DNA of 64,000 bases from Endozoicomonas sp965199185 (GCA_965199185.1 CBDAQW010000024.1:43125-107124); one strand, 5' to 3'. Positions 27,190 through 38,983 are shown, counted from the first letter of the stretch. The notes: a model not told the origin generated them from the letters alone. Made by a program: numbers and translations.

Positions 27190-28643
27190 CAGGATTCTAC
27201 TCCGTTGTGACCATTATTACCGGGCTTACGTCGTCTGCGCCGGCGCTTATTGCTGTTTCCGGATTTACGACCTGGTCGTGGGTTACGAATATCCCGAATC
27301 ATTAACTGACGTTCGTGGTCGTTTGTTTCCTGAATATCTGTCCACCAGGCTCCAACATTATCCAGCTGCTCCCCTGCCTGTTCGCGCAACAAAAGAAAAT
27401 CATAAGCCGCACGAAATCTTGCATGCTCCAGTAAAGATTCAATCACCCGAGGCTGGCGGCGCTCAAGACGACCCTGAAAGTCCCAGATTTCTCGTACCAT
27501 AATGGAGAAACGCCTAGGAATCGCCGTATGAGCCACCTGGTTATCCAAAACGGTCATAGCAGCCTGCTGTGAAGCAGGTACTGGCGGCATACCTTCTTTT
27601 TCAAAACTATCAGCCAGCTGTCGCATAGGCACCCACAACAGAGCGGCAAACAAGAAAGCAGGCGTCACCGGGCGATTTTTGGCAATACGCTTATCAGTAC
27701 TGCGCAGTGCTTGAATAATCAGCTGTTCGGCCGTTTGATCATCCTTCTGCAAACAATGTTCAGTGGCCGGGAACAGTGTTTCAAACAAACCGTACTCCCG
27801 AAGCAGATGAAATGTTTTTACGCCTTCGCCAGATTGCAACAGCTTTAACACTTCATCAAACAAACGCGCGGAAGGAATATCTTTCAACAAGGCTCCAAGC
27901 TCACGAATCGGCTGCTCTGCTTCTGGTGCAATATCAAAATCCAGTTTCGCCGAAAAACGAATCGCCCGCAGCATACGTACCGGGTCTTCGTGATAACGAG
28001 TAACAGGGTCACCAATCAAACGAAGTATTCGGTTGTTGATATCATCAATACCGTTACAGAAATCCACCACACTGAAATCTCGGGCATCGTAGTAGAGCGC
28101 ATTAATGGTAAAGTCTCGTCGGATGGCATCATCTTCGATGGAACCATAAACATTATCCCGCAGGATTCGTCCTGATTCTGAATGGCGCGATTTATCAGAA
28201 CTCTGTTGAGTATCATGATTGGCCCTGAAAGTAGCCACCTCAATCATCTCTCGACCAAAAAGAATATGAACCAGTTTGAACCGTCGGCCAATCAGACGAG
28301 AATTTCGGAATAGGCGGCGAACTTCCTCTGGCGTAGCACTGGTCACCACATCAAAGTCCTTGGGATTCAAACCAAGATAAAGATCGCGTACACAGCCGCC
28401 GACCAGATAAGCTTCGTGGCCTTGATTATTCAGACGGTTGACCACTTTAAGCGCATTATCACTGATCTTTTTTCGGGAAACAGGATGACTATCCCGGGGA
28501 ATGACCTGCCTACGAGATTTTGGTTGAGCATGAGGAGCGGGTTTACGACGTTTTTTGCTGTACATGAGCGAGAAAACAAAGGTGATTCCAAGCACCAGTA
28601 CAACAACTATCGAGAAGCTGCCTAAGTGTTCGGTGCTTAGCAT
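27189..28643 (-). CDS. pcnB: Poly(A) polymerase I
   Basis: PcnB adds 3' poly(A) tails that mark RNAs for decay. The catalytic core is clear: VIPRDSHPVSRKKISDNALKVV, the nucleotidyltransferase motif YLVGGCVRDLYLGLNPKDFDVVTSA (metal Asp pair), RRFKLVHI, RRDFTINALYY and TRYHEDPVRMLRAIRFSAKL, then the C-terminal region ending in a basic Arg-rich tail (RRRRRRKPG). The longest frame adds a hydrophobic N-terminal segment (about residues 8-27, FSIVVVLVLGITFVFSLMY), unusual for this enzyme; starting at Met27 (28565) would remove it. Neither start has a good ribosome binding site. It is first in pcnB-folk-panB-panC. Confidence 0.93.
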   Translation of the reverse strand: MLSTEHLGSFSIVVVLVLGITFVFSLMYSKKRRKPAPHAQPKSRRQVIPRDSHPVSRKKISDNALKVVNRLNNQGHEAYLVGGCVRDLYLGLNPKDFDVVTSATPEEVRRLFRNSRLIGRRFKLVHILFGREMIEVATFRANHDTQQSSDKSRHSESGRILRDNVYGSIEDDAIRRDFTINALYYDARDFSVVDFCNGIDDINNRILRLIGDPVTRYHEDPVRMLRAIRFSAKLDFDIAPEAEQPIRELGALLKDIPSARLFDEVLKLLQSGEGVKTFHLLREYGLFETLFPATEHCLQKDDQTAEQLIIQALRSTDKRIAKNRPVTPAFLFAALLWVPMRQLADSFEKEGMPPVPASQQAAMTVLDNQVAHTAIPRRFSIMVREIWDFQGRLERRQPRVIESLLEHARFRAAYDFLLLREQAGEQLDNVGAWWTDIQETNDHERQLMIRDIRNPRPGRKSGNSNKRRRRRRKPGNNGHNGVES

Positions 28644-28925
28644 GATGAATGTTGCATGAAGTGAAGGTTGTCCTGATCTTAGGCTTCCGAGAAGCCGTAG
28701 AGGTTAAGAGCCTATGATAGCACTAAGGCTGTTAATTAGAACACAGGCAGTCTTTCAGATACCTGCCACTAAGCCTCTTAAACCATTAAATCAGATTTCA
28801 GCCTGGCCTTAAGCTAGTGCTTTTGTTCGCTTTTTTGCCTAAAGCATGAATAAAAAAACCATAGACAGCAAGGCTTCCGGTCAGTATCATTGCCAGCTTC
28901 TGAAACATACTTTTGTCTCAGAAGT

Positions 28926-29002
<77 letters not shown>

Positions 29003-29199
29003 TAGCGAGTCAATCACTTAACTCCTTTTCTTCTCTTTTTAACTCTTCTAATTACTGCCGTTCTAGTGCCCTTCTAGCAAAATTAAACGAGCTGTGTTTT
29101 TCTGAATCAATTTCACCCGTCCCCTCCTTTGCTTCCCCAATTTTTAATACTCATTACCCTACCGTAATCAAACACGAAGTTGGTGCAATAGTTTTACTT

Positions 29200-29324
29200 T
29201 AGGGCAGCAACGTAAAACTTACCGAAAACTCCCTTCATCCCAAGCTGTCGAAGGGTGCTGTGAAAGCACTTCGACAGGCTCAGTGCGAGCGGTGGAAATG
29301 TCTAAACTGCCACTACCCTTAGCA
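29200..29324. repeat. Dispersed intergenic repeat, copy B (CTTCGACAGGCTCAG palindrome)
   Basis: A diverged copy of the 22923-23058 repeat: AAGCTGTCGAAGG ... CTTCGACAGGCTCAG with the same flanking words (AAAACTCCCTTCATCC before, TCTAAACTGCCACTACCCTTAG after). Its left arm is less perfect than in copy A. The rest of the 399 bases between the tRNA and ISAs1 shows no gene. Confidence 0.72.
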
Positions 29325-29401
29325 CTTTTAAGTTAGCAAGAACCTCGGTATTGTTGCAGCCGGGCTTATCTTTTTAGTCAACGCACACTGGCACTGACAG
29401 C

Positions 29402-30639
29402 CAGGGCGATCTCATTTAGCACTAACTTTCAAATAATTCCTTGAAGCAGCAGTGTTCTGTATTCGTCATCCGCTGCCGCCATGATGCGCTTGTTCTTGAT
29501 GCCAAGCTTTAAGGTAGTCTCCTGCTTCAGCAAGTTTAGAGCTATTTGTCTGAATATCGCCATATTCTCTGGGCCAAAGCCTTTTCTAATACGACACTCG
29601 TCTTCTCTAAAGCCAATGTCGAGTACCCAGTGCAGATTGTTCTCCACCGACCAATGAGATCGCACTGAATTCATGAAGTGCTTGGCACCTGTGGTTAGGC
29701 TAGAAATAAAATATCGACGCTCAATACTCACCTGATCACCTTCATGACGCTCACCTTCAACAACCCCTATCATAGCGAGATCTTTCCAGTCTTCACGCTG
29801 GACAAGCCAATGAATATCAGTACTTGTCCAACAGCGACGTATTTCTATTCGTCCATGACCTTTTTCTATCGTTTCATGAAAACTTGCGCTTTCAGATAGC
29901 TTTTCCTTTGTCGCCAGATCATCAAGATAAAGCTTGATATCATCGTGTAGGTGCGGCTGGTTTCCTTTTACAGCCAGCAGGTAGTGCGCATTTTTATCTC
30001 TGATTTTTTCAGCGATCGCTCTTTGGCAGCCCATAGCGTCAGTGCTGACAATGCACCCGCTGATCTCTAGCATATCGAGAAGTGCTGGAATAGCGGTTAT
30101 CTCATTAGACTTGGCTGCTGTCTTAAGTTGCCCAAGTACCATACCTGTCTGGCTGGCCCATGCGTTGACCATATGGATAGCGGCCTTGTTATCACCTTTA
30201 TCGTATGAGCGACGCAGTGTTTTTCCATCAATAGCGATGACTTCACCATGAGTACGCTCAGCAATTTGTTTAACCCAGGTTATAAAACATTGGCGAAACT
30301 CATCTGGATCAAGTCGTTCAAAAACTCGAATAAATGTGTGATGAGATGGGACGCCATGAGGAAGAGGGATATGAAGCTTTAGCCAGGATTTCTTTTTCTT
30401 GGCAAGTTCTGAGACCATCTTCCAGTCTTCAGCGCCACAAGTGATCATGCAAACAGCTATGAAAACAAGGTTTGGCAGAGGATAACGATGATTATCAGCA
30501 CGAATTTCAGTCAGTTCGGAAAATGCATCCAAGAGGGTCATATATGGCATCCTTAGTCTTAGGGTGGAGAATGCCATACCTTTTGAGTTGTTTTAATGTC
30601 ACAGGGCAAAGTATGTTAGTGCCAAATGAGATTGCCCTG
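29402..30639 (-). mobile_element. Complete ISAs1-family insertion sequence with 10-bp target duplication
   Basis: The terminal inverted repeats are nearly perfect: the left end CAGGGCGATCTCATTTAGC and the right end, in reverse complement, CAGGGCAATCTCATTTGGC, both continuing ACTAAC. CACTGACAGC flanks both sides (29392-29401 and 30640-30649). The 1238-bp element encodes one transposase on the minus strand. Confidence 0.96.
29429..30577 (-). CDS. ISAs1 family transposase
   Basis: A 382-residue DDE transposase, complete for the family. Seen: the N-terminal DUF4338-like region LLDAFSELTEIRADNHRYPLPN, HGVPSHHTFIRVFERLDP, IAIDGKTLRRSYDKGDNKAAIHMVNAWAS (first Asp), IVSTDAMGCQ (second Asp), and the C-terminal HFMNSVRSHWSVENNLHWVLDIGFREDECRIRKGFGPENMAIFRQIALNLLK (Glu in the HW-x-x-EN motif). 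It fills the element between its inverted repeats. Confidence 0.96.
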   Translation of the reverse strand: MAFSTLRLRMPYMTLLDAFSELTEIRADNHRYPLPNLVFIAVCMITCGAEDWKMVSELAKKKKSWLKLHIPLPHGVPSHHTFIRVFERLDPDEFRQCFITWVKQIAERTHGEVIAIDGKTLRRSYDKGDNKAAIHMVNAWASQTGMVLGQLKTAAKSNEITAIPALLDMLEISGCIVSTDAMGCQRAIAEKIRDKNAHYLLAVKGNQPHLHDDIKLYLDDLATKEKLSESASFHETIEKGHGRIEIRRCWTSTDIHWLVQREDWKDLAMIGVVEGERHEGDQVSIERRYFISSLTTGAKHFMNSVRSHWSVENNLHWVLDIGFREDECRIRKGFGPENMAIFRQIALNLLKQETTLKLGIKNKRIMAAADDEYRTLLLQGII

Positions 30640-30658
30640 CACTGACAGCAATGAATAC

Positions 30659-30990
30659 TTGACATCCTCTCCGCCCTAAAGGAAGGGGATTCCTACAGCT
30701 AGACGCTCATGCCCAAGCGTAGTGTGCCACTTACCAGTAAAGGGACACACCTTATTCGACAATCTGCTCTACCTTTCGGATTGTTGAAAAGCACGAACAG
30801 AAAGCGGAGGTAGGTATGTTTAACTTTTCCTGTCCTGGCAGCGTAATCGCTAAAGAATCCAAGACAACAGCGAGATAGTTCACAGACTTGCTCTACGCAA
30901 GCCCCACTTTCATCCCCGCACTCAAAGTACGGGGTTTTACGTGGAAAACGATAAATCAGAGGACGTTCCGTCGTTCCATTTTTTCGCATT
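30659..30990 (-). other. Remnant of an IS200/IS605-type tnpB right end (reRNA/omega-RNA scaffold-like)
   Basis: On the minus strand the sequence ends GGAATCCCC-TCCTTTAGGG-GGAGAGGATGTCAA, close to the canonical right-end hairpin of IS605/IS1341 elements, which is also the 3' part of the TnpB guide RNA. About 300 bases upstream contain another hairpin-like segment (CCCCGCACTCAAAGTACGGGG near 30914) but no tnpB gene; a 96-codon open frame at 30699-30989 has no recognisable TnpB motif. The sequence therefore looks like a decayed end without its nuclease. The assignment rests on the hairpin only. Confidence 0.42.
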
Positions 30991-31137
30991 ACACTGCCGG
31001 CAATATTAAGGCCGTTATTCAGCAGTCGGTGAAACAGGCTTAACTATCTATGAAAAACATGCTGCCTCCTGCATCCATGCAGTAGTGCCGTGTTAAGCCC
31101 TGCTCACATAACTTGCGCGCCTTGCAGAGTAGTTACT

Positions 31138-31180
31138 CAATAAGCCAGAAATATTCAATTCTGTGTGACTATGTACTTAT
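31138..31180. repeat. Direct repeat flanking the SLC13 gene, downstream copy
   Basis: CAATAAGCCAGAAATATTC and the following 24 bases match 32816-32858 at 36 of 43 positions, same orientation. Weaker similarity continues about 35 bases to the left. The 31177 gene stop lies inside its last bases. Confidence 0.75.
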
Positions 31181-32595
31181 AAAGCACCCACCCAACTCAT
31201 CAGCATCAAAACACCAAAGATTAAGAGAACACCCAAAGGACTCAATATTCTTGCTGTTTTGATGAAATCTTTGGTCTGCACCAGGCCTGTAGAATGAGCC
31301 AGGGCGTTGGGTGGGGTGCTGATAGGCAACCCCATACCCAATGAAGATGCCATGGCAACGGCAGTGCCGATCACAACTAGCCCACCTATATCCTGAATGC
31401 TGGTCACCGACATGGACATGGACACAGCAATGGGCATTAACAAGTTTGCTGTCGCGGTGTGCGAAATAAACGTCGCCATCACCATGCACAGAATACTGAT
31501 ACCTAAAATAATGGATACCGCACCAAACTGCTCAAAAGGCACCATACTGACAATCAGTTTTGCCAGACCGGATGTAGACATGGCTGAACCAATCGCTATG
31601 CCACCGGCCAGTAGCCAGAGCACATCCCAGCTAATGTTCTTCAAATCTTGCTGATTAACGATGCCGCATAGACTGAAAACCGCCACCGGAATGATCGCAA
31701 CAGAATAGGCGTTGATGCCGTGTACGCCGGAAAAGATCCAAAGTAAAATGGTCAGAGCCATGGTGATGTAAACAATATATGGCTTCAGCCCTTTTTCAAA
31801 ACCACTTTCAATTCTGACATCCAGGTCTCCGCCATTGGACGGATAGAGTTTTCGCAACAACCACCAGGCGAAAAAGATCATAATAACGGTAATAGGCACT
31901 GCAAATAGCATCCACCCACCAAAAGAAAGGGAATGCTCACCAACAAAGTAACGAAAAGCTATGGCGTTGGGCGGTGTACCTATAGGTGTGCCCATACCGC
32001 CAAGGTTGGCAGCTATAGGAATGCTCAATACCATTGCACGACAGCCGGGGTCTTTATTGTCCATACGCGCGACAAGGGGCGTCATTATGGTGAGCATCAT
32101 GACACTGGTGGCCGTGTTACTCATAAACATTGAGAAAACAGCGGTAATGATCATGACACCCAGCATCACGATTTCATATTTTTGACCAAAAGGCTTAAGC
32201 AGTACTCTGGCGAGATTAATATCCACTTTGTACTTTGCACAGGCCAGTGCAATAAAAAAACCGCCCAGGAACAGAACAATGACCGGCGAAGCAAGGCTGT
32301 GAAAAATGTCGGTATAGTGCAACATGTCGTCACTCAGTGCTTCACGAAGTGGATATGGCGCGCTGTCTGATGCGGTAAGCACCAGCATCATAATAATCAA
32401 TAAAGAGGTTGCGAATGCCGGGACTGCGTCACTGACCCACAACAAGGTGGCCAAAATAAATATCGCCATCACCCGCTGTTGCAGAACGGATAGCAACCCT
32501 TCAGGAAAGAAGAGGTTGGGGAAAAAGAACAAACCAGCAAAGGTTAGGGTTATCAATATTATTTTTCTTGAAGGACTCATGGGTACATACCGCAC
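31177..32595 (-). CDS. SLC13/DASS-family sodium:anion symporter
   Basis: A 472-residue inner-membrane protein with about 11 hydrophobic segments. Two inverted half-repeats each carry the substrate/sodium motif of the family: SNTATSVMMLTIMTPL with GTPPNAIA (about 160-215) and SHTATANLLMPIAVSM with STPPNALAHS (about 375-440). Members import dicarboxylates, citrate or sulfate with sodium; which anion cannot be told. Possible starts are the Met at 32595 or Met6 (MSPSRKI). It is monocistronic and lies between direct repeats. Confidence 0.9.
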   Translation of the reverse strand: MRYVPMSPSRKIILITLTFAGLFFFPNLFFPEGLLSVLQQRVMAIFILATLLWVSDAVPAFATSLLIIMMLVLTASDSAPYPLREALSDDMLHYTDIFHSLASPVIVLFLGGFFIALACAKYKVDINLARVLLKPFGQKYEIVMLGVMIITAVFSMFMSNTATSVMMLTIMTPLVARMDNKDPGCRAMVLSIPIAANLGGMGTPIGTPPNAIAFRYFVGEHSLSFGGWMLFAVPITVIMIFFAWWLLRKLYPSNGGDLDVRIESGFEKGLKPYIVYITMALTILLWIFSGVHGINAYSVAIIPVAVFSLCGIVNQQDLKNISWDVLWLLAGGIAIGSAMSTSGLAKLIVSMVPFEQFGAVSIILGISILCMVMATFISHTATANLLMPIAVSMSMSVTSIQDIGGLVVIGTAVAMASSLGMGLPISTPPNALAHSTGLVQTKDFIKTARILSPLGVLLIFGVLMLMSWVGAL

Positions 32596-32815
32596 AGAAC
32601 AAAAAACTGCCTGATGTACGTCGACAAACGGTCTATGAATAAAGAGATAAAATGCTTTAGTCGCTTATTATTACTTTACTTTTGATCTTTGAATATAAGT
32701 ACCCAGTCATTTGAAATCCTATTTTCTGACTTATTGTTCAGGCGCTCTGCTGCGTTACAACTCTGGTCACTTAGCTTGCTATGCTCGCGTCGTTGCGCTT
32801 TGTATAGCACCAGCC

Positions 32816-32858
32816 CAATAAGCCAGAAATATTCGATTACATATGACCAGGTACTTAT
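32816..32858. repeat. Direct repeat flanking the SLC13 gene, upstream copy
   Basis: The second copy of the repeat at 31138-31180. It sits at the end of a longer compositionally odd stretch (32735-32815; GCTCTGCTGCGTTACAAC, TGCTCGCGTCGTTGCGC) that may be a degenerate mobile or REP element. No gene is visible in 32596-33057. Confidence 0.72.
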
Positions 32859-33057
32859 TCCAAGAAATTGTCTATAGTTTTCCGTATTGAGTACATCTTT
32901 ATGGTACTGAGTCTTTCACAATATGTATCTCAAATACCCTGAGCCAGATCATATTTATGCGTTTTTTTCACAATCAATACTTTGCTTCCGGCACCATCTT
33001 GGTCAGCAACTGCTGTTCATATAATCACCAACAACACTGTTTATACTGAGATTTTGC

Positions 33058-35007
33058 ATGATAAAGTCCAGATATTTTTTATCCGCTTACACCTCCCTGT
33101 ATCTTCTACTGATGCTCCTAAACTCTTCAGCACAGGCAGGCTTTGGTCAGCCACCTCTTCGGGATATTTTTTCATATGGAATTGAAATAGCAGCACTATG
33201 GACTTTATACAACACAGCGTTAATTCAACCTCAAAAGAATATTTTACTGTCTGCAAATAAAGCGCACCTTCTCAAAGAACAGCTCCAAAAAAACAGGATA
33301 TTGAAAGGTGCATTGCCGAGACTGAACAATTAACTGATCCGTCGATTCTTAAACCAGAGCACAATCAAAATACCGACAAATATCATTTCCTCTACCAGCT
33401 AGACGGCATCAAACCTGATGAACAGGAGCAGATTAACCAGCACACTAATGACCAGGAGCCTTACAAGGTAGGGGTTGGCATCTCAGAGGAATATCAACCA
33501 CCCGAAGAGCTGTTTAGGAAAAACCTTACCGATCACCAATTAGAGCAAGTGCGTGACAACATTCACACAAACATCACTTTATGCGCAGGCAATGAAGGCT
33601 CTCCAGAGACGGGTTCTCAACAAAGCTCAGGAAGCCAGTATACAGAAGACATACAAGAAGATTTCAGACCGGCAGATTTGGTCAAAATAGCCTACATAGC
33701 ACCAGAAATGCATAGCGCTTGTCACTCTCAAGAAAAATGCAAAGAGCACAATCCAACAATTGGTAAATTAATCAAACGGTACAATCAAAGGCTTATCTTA
33801 GACGACATCGATTCCGATAAATTTCATGAATTATTCAGCGATGAGATATCAGGTATATGCTTTTTTAATTTGCAGCTGTTGTAAACACGATAATATCGTT
33901 GCACTAGAAAGCGACATTAACGCCATTGAACTCTACCAACCACTCCATCATGAAACAGCTAACAATCTTGACAACCTGATGAAGAGAAATATATTGGTAT
34001 TAAAAAAACCAAGAGAGGAGCACCAGAAAATTCAATTACTTCGTGGTTACGATCCAAAACATCAGGATGAACTCTATCTATGTCATTTTTCAGAACCACA
34101 AGAGATTGAAAGAAATTCATATCCAAAAGTCATTGACTCTAATGGATATGATATAACAAGATCCAGATACAACGTATGTATTCAGAGGCAACAGTGCAGA
34201 CAACAGACGACGCCCAGTAGTTGCTGACTGATAACCAGACAAGGGTTCGAACTCCAAATGATTAATCATATAGAGCTGCATAAAATCATCTCAGAAATCG
34301 AAGTGACTCGTGCAGAAGAAGATATCAAAACAAAATTAATAGACCTAAAAAATTCACAAAAATGGCTAACCTTAGTAACTTCAGACTACATTTACAGCAA
34401 CTTTCTCAATGAAGATATTTTTAATTTGAAAATAAGTTACGACAAATGCACTGAATTAATTCAAGCCTGTCTAAACACAAATCTGAAACTTATTTTAAAT
34501 AACTGAAAATGCGAGAAGCATCTTGGTGCTGATGAAATAAACATTCACTCATCCGAAAATACAATACATTCCATTCAAAAACTATCAGAGCAGATAAAAA
34601 AAATAAACCTTGATCATATAGAAGGTCAGTTAAGCAAATTCATCACATTTCTCATTGAAAGGCACAATAAAACAAAATTTTTTTCCAGTTTGCTTGACGA
34701 AAGCCATGATGATTTGAACACAATAGACCCTGATACTCTAATTAGTCCAATTACGCAAAAATTTTTGAGATTCAAAGAGTCATTACCCGATTTTATTCAA
34801 AATCCAGGTGCCTGCATTTCTGACGATCAGAGTATGATTGGCTCTCATTTAAGCAAAGACAAAGTGTTTATAGAAAAGCACTTTCCCTTATGGAAAAATA
34901 TCACTTTTCAATTCGCAGAGATAACCTGAAGCCTCGGAAGAATTCTTTTACGCGCTGAAGACTTAGTCGAAAATATAGAAAAATATCTACCCCCAGACAA
35001 CACATAA
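33058..35007 (+). pseudogene. Decayed secreted-protein gene (two frameshifts, three in-frame TGA)
   Basis: The start encodes a signal peptide (MIKSRYFLSAYTSLYLLLML..AQA). The frame is lost at a seven-A run (33287-33293): an added A joins it to an open frame that continues through IAETEQLTDPSILKPEHNQN and on past 33549. At the six-T run (33861-33866), removing one T joins the next frame (CSCCKHDNIVALES). From there one frame runs to TAA 35005-35007, interrupted only by TGA at 34225, 34504 and 34927. The repaired chain is roughly 650 residues, Glu/Gln/Lys-rich with likely coiled-coil stretches, AT-rich compared with the neighbours. I do not recognise the family. Decay is the simplest reading; sequencing errors could explain the frameshifts but not easily the stops. 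Confidence 0.65.
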
Positions 35008-35014
35008 ATAAAAA

Positions 35015-35038
35015 AACCCCGGAAATTCCGAGGTTTTT
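35015..35038 (-). terminator. Rho-independent terminator of the str operon
   Basis: On the minus strand AAAAACCTCGGAA-T-TTCCGGGGTTTTTTT, 30 bases after the tuf stop. It is nearly symmetric and could act in both directions. Confidence 0.85.
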
Positions 35039-35067
35039 CAAAAGGCGAATCTTAAATAATCAGACGA

Positions 35068-36291
35068 TTATTCGAAGATTTTGGCTACAACACCAGCACC
35101 TACAGTACGGCCACCTTCACGGATAGCGAAGCGCAGACCTTCTTCCATCGCTACTGGAGCGATCAGAGTAGCGGTGAAGTTGATGTTATCACCAGGCATT
35201 ACCATTTCAACGCCTTCCTGCAGTTCTACAGCACCGGTTACGTCAGTAGTACGGAAGTAGAACTGTGGACGATAGCCCTTGAAGAATGGGGTGTGACGAC
35301 CACCTTCGTCCTTGGACAGAATATATACTTCTGCTTCGAACTTGGTGTGAGGAGTAACAGAACCTGGCTTAACCAGACACTGACCACGCTCAACGTCTTC
35401 ACGCTTAACACCACGCAGCAGCGCACCAACGTTCTCGCCTGCACGACCTTCGTCCAGCAGCTTACGGAACATTTCAACGCCAGTTACGGTAGTTTTGGTG
35501 GTTTCTTTGATACCGATAATTTCGATTTCTTCACCAACCTTGATGATACCACGCTCTACACGACCAGTTACTACAGTACCACGGCCAGCAATAGAGAATA
35601 CGTCTTCGATAGGCAGCAGGAATGGCTGATCGATAGCACGCTCTGGCTCTGGAATGTAGCTGTCCAGAGTTTCAACCAGCTTCTTAACAGCAGAAGTACC
35701 CAGTTCGTTTTCGTCTTCGCCGTTCAGAGCCATCAGAGCAGAACCAGCGATGATTGGAGTGTCGTCGCCTGGGAACTCGTAAGTATCCAGCAGTTCACGC
35801 AGTTCCATTTCAACCAGTTCAAGCATTTCAGCGTATTCTTCAGAATCAACGCCGCCGCAGTCTTCAGCCAGCAAGTCAGCTTTGTTCAGGAAGACAACGA
35901 TTTTAGGTACACCAACCTGACGAGACAGCAGGATGTGCTCACGAGTCTGAGGCATTGGGCCATCAGTCGCGCCACATACCAGGATAGCGCCGTCCATCTG
36001 AGCAGCACCGGTGATCATGTTCTTAACGTAGTCAGCGTGTCCTGGGCAGTCTACGTGCGCGTAGTGACGATCGTTAGAATCGTATTCTACGTGTGCAGTA
36101 GAGATGGTGATACCACGCTCACGTTCTTCAGGCGCGTTGTCGATCTGATCGAACGCCTTCATTTCGCCACCGAACACTTCAGCGCATACGCGAGTCAGTG
36201 CAGCAGTCAGGGTAGTTTTACCGTGGTCAACGTGACCAATGGTGCCGACGTTTACGTGCGGCTTCGTACGTTCAAATTTTTCCTTAGCCAT
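35068..36291 (-). CDS. tuf: Elongation factor Tu
   Basis: EF-Tu delivers aminoacyl-tRNA to the ribosome with GTP. The 407-residue protein has the G motifs GHVDHGKTT (18-26), DCPGHADY and NKAD, followed by domains 2 and 3 ending VGAGVVAKIFE. The start is ATG 36291 (MAKEKFERTK) behind GGTAAGAG; codons further upstream are not homologous to EF-Tu. A Glu/Asp-rich insertion after NKADLLAEDCGG makes it about 13 residues longer than the E. coli protein. It is last in rpsL-rpsG-fusA-tuf, 109 bases after fusA. Many relatives have a second tuf copy, not present here. Confidence 0.98.
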   Translation of the reverse strand: MAKEKFERTKPHVNVGTIGHVDHGKTTLTAALTRVCAEVFGGEMKAFDQIDNAPEERERGITISTAHVEYDSNDRHYAHVDCPGHADYVKNMITGAAQMDGAILVCGATDGPMPQTREHILLSRQVGVPKIVVFLNKADLLAEDCGGVDSEEYAEMLELVEMELRELLDTYEFPGDDTPIIAGSALMALNGEDENELGTSAVKKLVETLDSYIPEPERAIDQPFLLPIEDVFSIAGRGTVVTGRVERGIIKVGEEIEIIGIKETTKTTVTGVEMFRKLLDEGRAGENVGALLRGVKREDVERGQCLVKPGSVTPHTKFEAEVYILSKDEGGRHTPFFKGYRPQFYFRTTDVTGAVELQEGVEMVMPGDNINFTATLIAPVAMEEGLRFAIREGGRTVGAGVVAKIFE

Positions 36292-36400
36292 TTCTCTTAC
36301 CTTAATAGCAATGGATCGAGGGTAGTCATACAAAGTGCCGCATTCTAGCAGGCATTACTCCTTGTTAGAAGTAGGCTTGCACGAATGCAGCGAGCTTGTA

Positions 36401-38497
<2,097 letters not shown>

Positions 38498-38512
38498 GTC
38501 TCAATCCTCTGA

Positions 38513-38983
38513 TTAGAAACGGTAGTGAGAGAACGCCTTGTTAGCTTCTGCCATGCGATGCACGTCTTCACGCTTCTTGACTGCAGCACCTTTGTTCTCA
38601 GCAGCATCCAGCATTTCACCGGCCAAACGCAGCTTCATGGACTTCTCGCCACGCTTACGGGCAGCGTCTACTAACCAGCGCATTGCCAGGGCAGTACGAC
38701 GAGCAGGACGAACTTCTACTGGCACCTGATAAGTAGCACCACCAACACGGCGAGACTTCACCTCTACCATAGGAGCGATAGCTTCCAGAGCTTTTTCGAA
38801 CAGCTCCAGCGGCTCCTTGTTAGCGCGTTCCTGAACTGTGTCCAGCGCACCGTATACGATTTTTTCTGCAACAGATTTCTTACCAGAGATCATCACGTGG
38901 TTAATGAACTTGGTCAGAGTCTGGTTACCAAACTTAGGATCTGGCAGTACGTCGCGCTTAGCGACTACGCGTCTTCTTGGCAT
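38513..38983 (-). CDS. rpsG: 30S ribosomal protein S7
   Basis: S7 nucleates assembly of the 30S head and contacts the E-site tRNA. The 156-residue chain starts MPRRRVVAKRDVLPDPKFG at ATG 38983, preceded by AGAGGG, and shows VMISGKKSVAEKIVYGAL and GGATYQVPVEVRPARR. A longer open frame upstream has no S7 similarity. In E. coli S7 represses the str operon through the rpsL-rpsG gap; here that gap is 146 bases, long enough for such a site, but no specific structure was confirmed. Confidence 0.98.
   Translation of the reverse strand: MPRRRVVAKRDVLPDPKFGNQTLTKFINHVMISGKKSVAEKIVYGALDTVQERANKEPLELFEKALEAIAPMVEVKSRRVGGATYQVPVEVRPARRTALAMRWLVDAARKRGEKSMKLRLAGEMLDAAENKGAAVKKREDVHRMAEANKAFSHYRF

Noticed and set aside
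30699..30989. A 96-codon minus-strand open frame as a protein gene
   Set aside because: It has no recognisable domain and overlaps the TnpB-type right-end remnant; treated as non-coding decay.
34225..34929. Genome-wide TGA recoding (TGA as Trp) suggested by three in-frame TGA
   Set aside because: TGA terminates several intact genes here and TGG is used normally, so local gene decay is far more likely.
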